NCBI GenBank assembly: GCA_965224435.1
Contig: OZ245048.1
Span: forward strand, 3,906,001-3,970,000
Length of the DNA: 64,000 bases
Reading direction: 5' to 3'
From: JAJRQY01 sp965224435
GTDB taxonomy: Bacteria; Actinomycetota; Acidimicrobiia; Acidimicrobiales; SZUA-35
The stretch's first letter is position 1, and each line of letters begins with the position of its first letter. The notes beneath the pieces were generated by a model. That model was not told the DNA's origin. It saw nothing but the letters and a program-made list of their open reading frames with translations, and ran no database searches. Positions 45,581-53,084 of this stretch are shown here, piece by piece. A program made the position numbers and the translations under genes.

Positions 45581-46312
45581 CTATTTCCCCGCTTTCGCAT
45601 CTTGGATAGCTCTGGCCGAAAGGACTTCGGCCAGGTGGGCTCGGTAGGAGCTGGTGCCTCGGAAGTCGCCGGGCGGATCGAGATTTGGTGGCGACGCCGA
45701 GTCAACTTCGACCGGGGTAGAAGCCACACCGGTAAGGGCAAGGCGGGTTCCCGAGTCGGTGGCACAAGCTACGGCGGCAACAATGGGGACATCGGCCGGG
45801 GTTCGGCCGGTGGCGGCGATGGAACCCCGTCCACCTGGGTCAAGGGAGATGCTGACGATCAGTCCAGTGCGGTCTCCGGCCAGATAGTCACCAAGACTGA
45901 GATCGTCGGCTCCTTGGTGGATGGCCAGCCTGGCGTCATGTACAAGCAAGGCGGCCACCAGAAGGCTGTCGGGGTCGGCTGCGGCCACGGTGCCGCCAAT
46001 GGTTGCCTGGTTTCGGAGGGCAGAGGGAAGCTCCCGTTTGGCTGCTTCACGGATGGTTGACGACAGGCGTTCATCGGTACTCATGTCTCCCAGGCGCACC
46101 ATGGCTCCGAGTCGTACTCGAGATCCGTCGGCTTCGGTCGTGTCTAGGCCGAGTGCCTGCAGGTCGACTACTTCGACCCCTTCTGGATTGGTCTTGCGGG
46201 CTTGAGGAACCACGATGGTGCCTCCGGCTAGTGCTGTCCGGTTGGGCTGGGAAAGCAGTTCCGCTGCCTCATCAAGGTTGTTGGGCCGGTGATAGGCCAG
46301 GACGCTGGGCAC
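45581..46312 (-). CDS. FAD-binding subunit of a molybdenum hydroxylase (YgfM/CoxM-like)
   Basis: Protein of 243 residues with the FAD-binding fold of xanthine-dehydrogenase middle subunits (ALAGGTIVVPQARK near the start; LRNQATIGGTVAAADPDS; end of CO-dehydrogenase-type flavoprotein). It is shorter than typical members (about 280). GTG 46312 has GGAG upstream. It is first of the eleven-gene run, opposite a divergent XRE-cupin regulator. No [2Fe-2S] small subunit is encoded alongside, which is unusual for such a pair. Confidence 0.88.
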   Translation of the reverse strand: MPSVLAYHRPNNLDEAAELLSQPNRTALAGGTIVVPQARKTNPEGVEVVDLQALGLDTTEADGSRVRLGAMVRLGDMSTDERLSSTIREAAKRELPSALRNQATIGGTVAAADPDSLLVAALLVHDARLAIHQGADDLSLGDYLAGDRTGLIVSISLDPGGRGSIAATGRTPADVPIVAAVACATDSGTRLALTGVASTPVEVDSASPPNLDPPGDFRGTSSYRAHLAEVLSARAIQDAKAGK

Positions 46313-46392
46313 GGTGAATCTCCGTCTGAAAATCTTGATCGATTGTTTGGTGAAAGTTACCAGAGTTTAGTTCTACTAGGCAGCCGGAATCA

Positions 46393-46974
46393 ATGTCAGA
46401 AGCCCTATTGACCTATGCTCTGGCCGTGACAGACATCCAGGTGGGCAGCGAACTGAGGCGACGACGCAATGAGCTGGGGCTGACGCTTCGACAAGTGGCC
46501 GATCAAACCGACCTGACCAGCGGATTCTTGTCCCAGGTTGAGAACGACCGAGTTTCGCCCTCACTCAAATCGCTGGGACGCATCGCCGAAGTGTTGCATA
46601 CTCCCCTCTTCCATCTACTCAGCGTCAGTGATGGAGACCCAGTCGTCCGAGCCGACGAACGTCCGACAGTCGCCTTCTCCAAAATGGGCGTGGACGTTCA
46701 GTTGCTCACCCCGTTTCGGGATTGGCAGATGCTGCCGTTCCAGCGCACGTTCGAGCCCGGTGAGGAATTCACCGCCGTTCGCTTGGAACGAGCGAGGGAA
46801 GAATGGATCATGATCCAGTCCGGCACCTTGGAAATCACCCTCGATCCCAACGAGGTTCATGTCTTGAAAGTAGGCGACACCATCCACTTCGAAAGCAGTC
46901 GCTTGCTCAATATCAAGAACAGCGGCAAAAAGACCACCACCTACATCTGCATGATGACACCACCGGCTATCTAG
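46393..46974 (+). CDS. XRE-family regulator with cupin sensor domain
   Basis: Protein of up to 193 residues. A helix-turn-helix domain lies at about 16-70 (LRRRRNELGLTLRQVADQTDLTSGFLSQVEN) and a cupin barrel follows (EEWIMIQSGTLEITL, ending VGDTIHFESS). The cupin normally senses a small molecule. It is divergent from the Mo-hydroxylase run across 80 bases (46313-46392), the natural regulator of that run. ATG 46393 is used; GTG 46426, just before the HTH, is a shorter alternative. Confidence 0.9.
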   Translation: MSEALLTYALAVTDIQVGSELRRRRNELGLTLRQVADQTDLTSGFLSQVENDRVSPSLKSLGRIAEVLHTPLFHLLSVSDGDPVVRADERPTVAFSKMGVDVQLLTPFRDWQMLPFQRTFEPGEEFTAVRLERAREEWIMIQSGTLEITLDPNEVHVLKVGDTIHFESSRLLNIKNSGKKTTTYICMMTPPAI

Positions 46975-47030
46975 AAGCCCTGCGACGTGCCCATCACTGA
47001 TGGAGCAAAGACTCCCCAAAGCTCGACGAG

Positions 47031-47747
47031 CTACTCGGTTGGTGAGGCCGGTCCATAGATTGGGGGCTGGCCGGTGATGCCGGACCAGCGGCGGGTGCCG
47101 TGTTCGAAGTGCCACCACTCGCCAACGAAGACGACGAACCCGGCCCGCCGCATGGTCCAGTACAACAGTCGGCGGATCTCACGATCGGGGCCAGGCTCAT
47201 CCTCGATCGACAACGCAAAGGCCCGGGTGGTGATGTTGTCAAAGTCTGTACCGGGTGCAACAGCTACACCATCAAGGGTGAGGGTCAAGTCAACGGCACC
47301 ACCACTCTCATGCGGTGCGGGTCGGGCTTCATCTTGTGAAGGTTCGGACATGAAGTCTGGCGGGAGGGCTGGGTCGGCAATGGCGGTGTAATACAGCTCG
47401 GCCTGAAGTTCTCGTGGTCGCCAGCCGTCATAGACGGCAAATCCATAAGGCTCCGGCAAGGACTCAACTGCCTGATACAACCGGGCAGCCACACTCTCCC
47501 GAAGCCAACACTGCGAGATGGCATGCTGCCAGCCGCCGAGCTCATAAAACGGGACAACATTGATCCGGGGGTGATCAACCAGAACCAGCATCTCATCAAC
47601 GGGAGTATCAACCGTCAGCATGACTGGCTCCACCAGTTCAGGCAAGGCTGGTTGCTCCTCTAAAGTAATACCAGCATCGGCCAAGGCTTGAGCTGCTGGC
47701 GTACCAAGGCGGGGATAGCCAAGTTGTCGAAGATTGCTCTGATTCAT
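47031..47747 (-). CDS. VanX-like D-alanyl-D-alanine dipeptidase (M15D)
   Basis: Zinc dipeptidase of 238 residues. Zinc ligands His146 and Asp153 (HESGGAVD) and His213, with the general base Glu210 (GEWWHFEHG), are present, as is the catalytic Arg110 (GWRP). VanX enzymes cleave D-Ala-D-Ala; other members act on cell-wall or unrelated D-containing dipeptides. No vancomycin cluster is present. The start overlaps the aminohydrolase stop by 4 bases, placing it in a nucleobase-related operon. Confidence 0.93.
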   Translation of the reverse strand: MNQSNLRQLGYPRLGTPAAQALADAGITLEEQPALPELVEPVMLTVDTPVDEMLVLVDHPRINVVPFYELGGWQHAISQCWLRESVAARLYQAVESLPEPYGFAVYDGWRPRELQAELYYTAIADPALPPDFMSEPSQDEARPAPHESGGAVDLTLTLDGVAVAPGTDFDNITTRAFALSIEDEPGPDREIRRLLYWTMRRAGFVVFVGEWWHFEHGTRRWSGITGQPPIYGPASPTE

Positions 47748-49282
47748 CGGGTGAGACGAGACTCGACACCGGCTTTGCGGAACAAGTGGCGAGCAGATTC
47801 GGTGGCCTCTTGTAGCAGTGCCTCTTCGTCGATCATGGTTAGATGTCGATCCTCAATGGTCAGCTTGCCGTCGACCATGACATGGGTGACATCGGCTGGG
47901 CTATTGCAGAACACCAGCGAGCTGACGGGGCGATGAACGGGAGAGGCAAATACCGTCTGCTGATCGACGATCACCAGATCAGCTTTTGCTCCAACTTCGA
48001 GCCGGCCAAGCTCGTCAGCAGTGCCAACCTCTTCGGGGGTCCCAAAGGCACGAGCCCCGCCGCGACACGCCATCTTGATCACGTCTTCGGGCTGCAGGGC
48101 AACAGCATCCAGATGATGCACCTTTTGCAACAGCACCGTTGACTTCAACACCTCGAACATGTCTTGGCGGTTATTGCTACCAGGACCATCCGACGCCAAG
48201 GCAACGGTGATCCCTCGTTTCTTCATGTCCAGGATCCGAGCGACGCCTGAAGCCAGATACATGTTCGACACTGGACAGTGCACCACGATGGAGCCGCTGT
48301 CGGCGATCATGTCCAGCTCGTCATCATCGAGCCAGACACTGTGGGCCAGCTGAAGGTCAGGACCAAGAGCACCCAGTGAGTCAAGCCAATGGATATGGCG
48401 AACCCCCCGTTCTTCCAAGCTCATGTCTACTTCGGTCTGGGTTTCGGCACAGTGAATGTGGGTTCCGACTCCCCATTCCCGAGCCTTGTCGATAGTGAGG
48501 CGCATGGCTTCATCTGAGCAGCCCCAAGGTATGAGGGGAGCTAGTTCGATGCGGACTCGGGGGTGGTCCTTCCATCGGTCACGAAGTTGGGTGGCGCGCT
48601 CGATAACGACTTCGCCGGACTCACTCAGTTCGGGGTGATAGTTGCGGTCGGCCCAACCGCGGGCCAGCCGTAGACGGACGCCAAGCTCGTCGGCCGCTTC
48701 GCACACGGCTTGGTCGATCTGATCATCGATGTGAACGTACTGGTGGTCAACAACCGAGGTCGCACCGGTCCGCAGGTTCTCGGCCAAGCCAACCAGGGCA
48801 GCAAGCCGGGCACTGTCTCGATCGAGGTGAACGGCGCCGGGCCAAATGCACTGCTTGAGCCATTCCAACAGCGGCTTGTCGTCAGCCAAACCACGAAAGA
48901 AGGTCTGAAACAGATGCGTGTGGGCGTTGGTCATTCCTGGCATGACCAAGGATCCGGCAGCATCAATGGTTCGGTGGGCAGAACTGCGAACCAGATCGGG
49001 CGCCTGACCAGCGCCCAGGCCAACAATGCGATCACCAACAATGTGGATCCAGCCTGGATCATGAATCGTGAAATCGTCATCGACGGTGACAACAACGCCG
49101 TCCTCGATCAAGGTGCCGCCAGCAGTGACAGTGCCGCCAGCAGTGACAGTGCCGCCAGCAGTGACAGTGCCGCCAGCAGTGACAGTGCCGCCAGCAGTGA
49201 CAGTGCCGCCAGCAGTGACAGTGCCGCCAGCAGTGACAGCGCCGCCAGCAGTGACAGCGCCGCCAGCAGCAGCGTCGGTCAC
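47744..49282 (-). CDS. amidohydrolase of the SAH/MTA/guanine deaminase group with repeat-encoded N-terminal tail
   Basis: Protein of 512 residues. Metal motifs HxH (TNAHTHLFQ), THIHCAETQTEVD, LAHSVWLD and SDGPGSNN match MtaD/TrzN-type deaminases and chlorohydrolases. The conserved family start (TLIEDGVVVTV) is preceded by eight translated copies of [A/T]VTAGG made by an 18-base repeat. The only start codon ahead is GTG 49282, which overlaps the upstream stop (GTGA). Substrate may be a purine, thiopurine or triazine-like ring. Precedes the VanX-like gene with a 4-base overlap. Confidence 0.9.
   Translation of the reverse strand: MTDAAAGGAVTAGGAVTAGGTVTAGGTVTAGGTVTAGGTVTAGGTVTAGGTVTAGGTLIEDGVVVTVDDDFTIHDPGWIHIVGDRIVGLGAGQAPDLVRSSAHRTIDAAGSLVMPGMTNAHTHLFQTFFRGLADDKPLLEWLKQCIWPGAVHLDRDSARLAALVGLAENLRTGATSVVDHQYVHIDDQIDQAVCEAADELGVRLRLARGWADRNYHPELSESGEVVIERATQLRDRWKDHPRVRIELAPLIPWGCSDEAMRLTIDKAREWGVGTHIHCAETQTEVDMSLEERGVRHIHWLDSLGALGPDLQLAHSVWLDDDELDMIADSGSIVVHCPVSNMYLASGVARILDMKKRGITVALASDGPGSNNRQDMFEVLKSTVLLQKVHHLDAVALQPEDVIKMACRGGARAFGTPEEVGTADELGRLEVGAKADLVIVDQQTVFASPVHRPVSSLVFCNSPADVTHVMVDGKLTIEDRHLTMIDEEALLQEATESARHLFRKAGVESRLTR
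49115..49269. repeat. 18-bp tandem repeat, eight copies, inside a coding region
   Basis: GCCGCCAGCAGTGACAGT is repeated eight times from 49115 to 49258; copies 7 and 8 end in AGC instead of AGT. An 11-base partial copy follows to 49269. On the coding (minus) strand it encodes TVTAGG, the two variant copies AVTAGG, in frame. Length is a multiple of three so copy loss or gain changes only the tail length. Confidence 0.97.
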
Positions 49283-50307
49283 GATGGATCCCAGTCAGCG
49301 AAGGCGTCGACCACTGGCTTCACATCGGGCATCATCGGGAACAAGATCGGGCAAGTCACACCCGCATCGATGAACTCCTCAACCTTCTCTCGGCATTGAG
49401 CCGAAGTACCGACAGCCATGAGCTTGCGGACCAATTCTTCGGGAATGAGGTGGGCAGCCTTGCGGTAGTCGTCCTCGGTTGCAGGCCAGCCAACGACCTT
49501 CTTGACCCGCTCCACTAATTCTGGATCGGCACCAGATGCTTCCATGATGTGAGGCTCCGTGCCCAAGTAGTAGGCGGCCAATGACTTGCCCGCCATCACT
49601 GCTTCATCCGGATCAGTGTCGGACAAGGAGCAGACCAGAAGCTCGGGCCGGTCGATGTCTTCAATCGTCTTGCCAACCTTGGCTGCACCAGCGGCAACCT
49701 TGTCGACGGCGCCGCGGATGTAGTCGGGAGAGACAACGTAATTCAGCACGACGCCGTCGGCGATTTCGCCGGTCAGCTCCAACATCTTGGGGCCGGTGGC
49801 TCCGATGTACATCGGGATATCGCGAGGGCCAACCTCGCCGTAAGCGACATCGAGTCGGATGCGATCCAGCTGAACAAACTCACCTTCGTAGGTGACCTCT
49901 TCCATGGTGAACAACTGCTGGATGGCCTCGATATTCTCGCGCATGGCCTTGAGGGGTTTGCGGCGATCGGCGCCAACCCGGCTAGCAATGGGTTCCCACC
50001 AAGCACCGAGGCCACACATGACCCGGCTCTCACCTTCAGGCGTCAGGCCACCCAGTTCCCACATCGTGCTCCAGGTTGCGGCAATCACCGCAGGGTTACG
50101 GGTGTAGATGGGAAGCACACCAGAACCGATTTTCATCTTGCTGGTTTTGGTCAGGAGTGCGCTCATCATGACAATGCAGTCGCGAGCCAGGCGAGTATCG
50201 GCCTGCCAGATTTCGGAGAAGCCTTTCTCCTCGGCGTACTGAGCAATCTCCAGCTCATACGCCATATTGTGCTTGTCTTGAAGATAGAGAGCCATGCGGT
50301 GTGCCAT
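49279..50307 (-). CDS. LLM class F420-dependent oxidoreductase
   Basis: Luciferase-fold protein of 342 residues, mer-like group (YAEEKGFSEIWQADTRLARD, GSGVLPIYTRNPAVIAATW, then GLGAWWEP). F420 or flavin is the expected cofactor. First gene of an operon with the aminohydrolase (4-base overlap) and the VanX-like gene. Divergent from the SDR gene at 50388 with a dyad-rich interval. Substrate unknown. Confidence 0.9.
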   Translation of the reverse strand: MAHRMALYLQDKHNMAYELEIAQYAEEKGFSEIWQADTRLARDCIVMMSALLTKTSKMKIGSGVLPIYTRNPAVIAATWSTMWELGGLTPEGESRVMCGLGAWWEPIASRVGADRRKPLKAMRENIEAIQQLFTMEEVTYEGEFVQLDRIRLDVAYGEVGPRDIPMYIGATGPKMLELTGEIADGVVLNYVVSPDYIRGAVDKVAAGAAKVGKTIEDIDRPELLVCSLSDTDPDEAVMAGKSLAAYYLGTEPHIMEASGADPELVERVKKVVGWPATEDDYRKAAHLIPEELVRKLMAVGTSAQCREKVEEFIDAGVTCPILFPMMPDVKPVVDAFADWDPS

Positions 50308-50315
50308 GGCGCCAC

Positions 50316-50378
50316 CCTAACGAACCCTGTTAGGTAATAGCGAATATTGCATGGCTCCACTGAACAAGACTAAAGTCT
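50316..50378. promoter_or_regulatory. operator-like dyads between divergent LLM and SDR genes
   Basis: CCTAAC (50316-50321) and GTTAGG (50329-50334) are perfect arms around 7 bases. Further on AGACT-AA-AGTCT (50367-50378) is a second perfect dyad, ending 9 bases before ATG 50388. Dyads of the latter sort are bound by GntR/TetR-type regulators. No such gene is in the window. Confidence 0.45.
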
Positions 50379-50387
50379 GGTTGGCTG

Positions 50388-51131
50388 ATGGCTACTGGAC
50401 TACTCAACGATCGCCCCATCCTGGTCACTGGCGCGGCCCAAGGTATTGGGTGCTCCATTGCCAAACGACTTTGCCAAGAAGGCGCCAACATCATCATGTT
50501 GGACCAGGACCCAGAAGTGGCCAATTCGGCGGCCTCAATCAGCGAGGATTGCCAAAGCGTCGTTGTCGACCTCTGCGATGAGGAATCCACCAAGTCCGCT
50601 ATTCGTGCCGCCGCAGACAAGATGGGCGGCTTGTGGGGGGTGGTCAACAATGCAGGCATCTTCGCCAAGACACCCTTGTTGGAGATGCCCATAGCCGAGT
50701 GGGACCGAATGATGGAGGTCAATGTTCGCAGCATGGTGCTCGTCATCCAAGCGGCCGCGCCATTCATGATCAAAGCCGGTGGTGGCCGGATCATCAATCA
50801 ATCCTCAATGGCAGCCAAGCTTGGCACCCCAGGGGAAGGTCACTACGCCGCATCAAAAGCTGCCGTCGGTGCACTTACCCGCATCGCCGCCCAAGAACTT
50901 GGGCCACACAGCATCACCGCCAATTCCATCTGCCCCGGATACGTCCTAACCGACATGGGAGCTGAGACTCGCGACCAAGTACAAGTGGCGGAGTGGACGG
51001 CGAAATCACCATTGGGTCGACTGGCCACACCTGATGATATTGCCAATGCCGTGGTCTTCTTGATGTCCGACCAGGCCTCCTACATCACCGGTGAAGCGCT
51101 CAACGTCAGCGGCGGGATGTGCACCTCGTAG
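50388..51131 (+). CDS. short-chain dehydrogenase/reductase
   Basis: Classical SDR of 247 residues: ILVTGAAQGIGCSIAKRL near residue 11, NNAG, catalytic Ser (NQSSMAAK), Tyr and Lys in GHYAASKAAVGALT, and an end SYITGEALNVSGG. Probably NAD(P)-dependent alcohol/ketone interconversion. It stands alone on the plus strand, divergent from the LLM gene, with an operator-like dyad close to its start, so it is likely induced on its own. Confidence 0.93.
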   Translation: MATGLLNDRPILVTGAAQGIGCSIAKRLCQEGANIIMLDQDPEVANSAASISEDCQSVVVDLCDEESTKSAIRAAADKMGGLWGVVNNAGIFAKTPLLEMPIAEWDRMMEVNVRSMVLVIQAAAPFMIKAGGGRIINQSSMAAKLGTPGEGHYAASKAAVGALTRIAAQELGPHSITANSICPGYVLTDMGAETRDQVQVAEWTAKSPLGRLATPDDIANAVVFLMSDQASYITGEALNVSGGMCTS

Positions 51132-51223
51132 ACACCGGCCCTAGTCGCGTTAACAACCAGTCGCTGCTTGTATCCCGGAACACAACGCCACCTCTTTCAA
51201 CTATGGACAGGCCAGCCCCCGGA

Positions 51224-52630
51224 CTACAACAGGACGTCGCTAAGTGAACGGGCAAGGAACCGGCCGTGTCCGGCACGCCCCTGATATGTCCGGTTCTCCA
51301 AAATCACCGAGCCGCGAGATAGCACGGTCCGAACCTGGCCGGTCACTTCCATGCCCTCCCACACCGAATGGTCCAAATTCATATGATGGGTGGCGACTCC
51401 CAAGGTGTGCTGCACGGTCGGGTCATAAATAACGACGTCGGCGTCTGAACCGGGGGCAAGCACACCCTTGCGGGGATACATCCCGAACAGTCGAGCGGGT
51501 GTGGTTGAACACGTATCGACCCAACGCGCCAGACTCAACTCGCCAGCAACGACCCCTTGGTAGATCAGATCCATGCGATGCTCCAGTGAGCCAAGGCCGT
51601 TTGGCGTCGGTCGGAAATCATCGACACCCAACCGCTTCTCCGCATCGCAGAATGGGCAATGGTCGGTGGACACCACGGCAAGATCGTTGACCCTCAAACC
51701 CTTCCACAAATGGTCATGGGTCGAAGCTGGTCGTAGAGGGGGCGAGCAAATATGTCGCAGTCCGGCCTGCCCGGTCTGGTCCAGATGTTCCTCGAACGAC
51801 AGGTACAGGTACTGCGGACACGTCTCAGCAAAGACGTTCTGGCCAGCATCTCGGGCCCACGCCACCTGCTCCAGCGCCTCAACCGAGGTCAGGTGCACAA
51901 TGTACAGCGGAGCCTCTGCTACTTCAGCCAACGCACCGGCGCGATGAACGGCCTCGGCCTCCAGCCGAGCTGGCCTGGTCCGGCCGTGCCAGACCGGATC
52001 GATATCGCCACGTTTCACTGCTTGCTCTCGCAAGACATCAATGGCAATGCCGTTCTCGGCGTGCATCATTGACAAAGCACCCAGACCACCGGCTCGTTGC
52101 ATGGCTTGCAACAGCTGCCCGTCGTCGGAGTAATAGGCGCCGGGGTAGGCCATGAAGAACTTGAAACTCGTGATGCCTTCTTCGACGACCGTCTTCATTT
52201 CACCTAGTGAAGTCTCGTTGATGTCACCCATCGAAAGATGGAAGCCATAGTCGATGGCGCACTGACCTTGAGCTTCGGCCATGCGCTCCTCGATCACATC
52301 CCGAACTAGTGAACCTTGCATCTGCCCGGCGAAGTCAAGAACGGTCGTCGTTCCACCCCACGCCGCAGCCGCTGTTCCCGATTCAAAGGAATCGCTGGAG
52401 GTCGCTTCCGGGCTCATCGGCAGCTGGAGATGGGTATGCACGTCGACTCCACCGGGCACGACGTAACAACCGCTTGCATCAATGACCTTGGCTGATGACT
52501 CAGCTGCTGAGCGGGCCAAGTCCGAGGCAGGGTTTAGGACCGCGGCAATGGTTTCACCGTCGATGATCAGGTCAGCTGGGGTGGCCCCGGAAGAAGAAAC
52601 GACTTGGCCGCCCCGGATCAGGATGCTCAT
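51224..52630 (-). CDS. dihydropyrimidinase / D-hydantoinase
   Basis: Binuclear-metal amidohydrolase of 468 residues that opens dihydropyrimidine or hydantoin rings. HxH in DVHTHLQLP, the carboxylated Lys in SFKFFMAYPG, His in MMHAENG and YIVHLTS, and Asp in STDHCPF are all present. GGAG lies ahead of ATG 52630; the frame is open further upstream. It follows the cyclic-nucleotide-binding gene by 22 bases. In reductive pyrimidine catabolism its product is cleaved by beta-ureidopropionase, not seen here. Confidence 0.94.
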   Translation of the reverse strand: MSILIRGGQVVSSSGATPADLIIDGETIAAVLNPASDLARSAAESSAKVIDASGCYVVPGGVDVHTHLQLPMSPEATSSDSFESGTAAAAWGGTTTVLDFAGQMQGSLVRDVIEERMAEAQGQCAIDYGFHLSMGDINETSLGEMKTVVEEGITSFKFFMAYPGAYYSDDGQLLQAMQRAGGLGALSMMHAENGIAIDVLREQAVKRGDIDPVWHGRTRPARLEAEAVHRAGALAEVAEAPLYIVHLTSVEALEQVAWARDAGQNVFAETCPQYLYLSFEEHLDQTGQAGLRHICSPPLRPASTHDHLWKGLRVNDLAVVSTDHCPFCDAEKRLGVDDFRPTPNGLGSLEHRMDLIYQGVVAGELSLARWVDTCSTTPARLFGMYPRKGVLAPGSDADVVIYDPTVQHTLGVATHHMNLDHSVWEGMEVTGQVRTVLSRGSVILENRTYQGRAGHGRFLARSLSDVLL

Positions 52631-52652
52631 TGTTGCTCCGTTTGCTCGGGCT

Positions 52653-53075
52653 CTAGATCGGGGGCTGGGACTGGGCACTGGCAAGACGATTGGCCACGGT
52701 CTGAAGCAGCTTCCAGCCCAAGCCCGGAACCGTGTCCAGAGCTTTCTGTAGGGAGTCCTGGTCCAGAACCAGCAACTCAAGTGACGTCTTAGCTGTCACC
52801 GTTGCACTACGAGGCTCCCCTAAAATGACACCAAGTTCACCGAGCGCCTCACCCCGCTCGATCACCCCAACTTTCAGTCCACCGCGAGTCACCTCAGCTG
52901 ATCCAGCCAACACTACATAAAGGTTCGGCGATGGTGAACCTTCAGTGATCACGACATGACCAGCATCGATCTGTTCCACCCTGGATGCCTTTGCCAAACT
53001 GGTCACATCCCGCTTGCTGCAGCCATCGAAGAGGGACACGTTCAAGAGCTGTTCAGCTCGCATGTGATAGGTCAT
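52653..53075 (-). CDS. stand-alone cyclic nucleotide-binding (CNB) domain protein
   Basis: Protein of 140 residues consisting almost only of a Crp-type cyclic nucleotide-binding barrel. The phosphate-binding cassette is GEALGELGVILGEPRSATV, with Glu and Arg kept. No DNA-binding or enzyme domain follows, so it could be a cAMP/cGMP-responsive partner subunit or bind another ligand. It lies between a P450 (9-base gap) and a dihydropyrimidinase (22-base gap) on the same strand. Confidence 0.88.
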   Translation of the reverse strand: MTYHMRAEQLLNVSLFDGCSKRDVTSLAKASRVEQIDAGHVVITEGSPSPNLYVVLAGSAEVTRGGLKVGVIERGEALGELGVILGEPRSATVTAKTSLELLVLDQDSLQKALDTVPGLGWKLLQTVANRLASAQSQPPI

Positions 53076-53084
53076 CCTGCGATA

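Noticed and set aside
47031..47747. Vancomycin resistance cluster
   Set aside because: Only a VanX-like gene is present; VanH and VanA ligase are missing. The D-2-hydroxyacid dehydrogenase at 33633 is far away and in another operon.
49115..49269. Possible CRISPR-like array
   Set aside because: The repeats are 18 bases with no spacers and lie in frame within a coding region; they form a simple tandem repeat.
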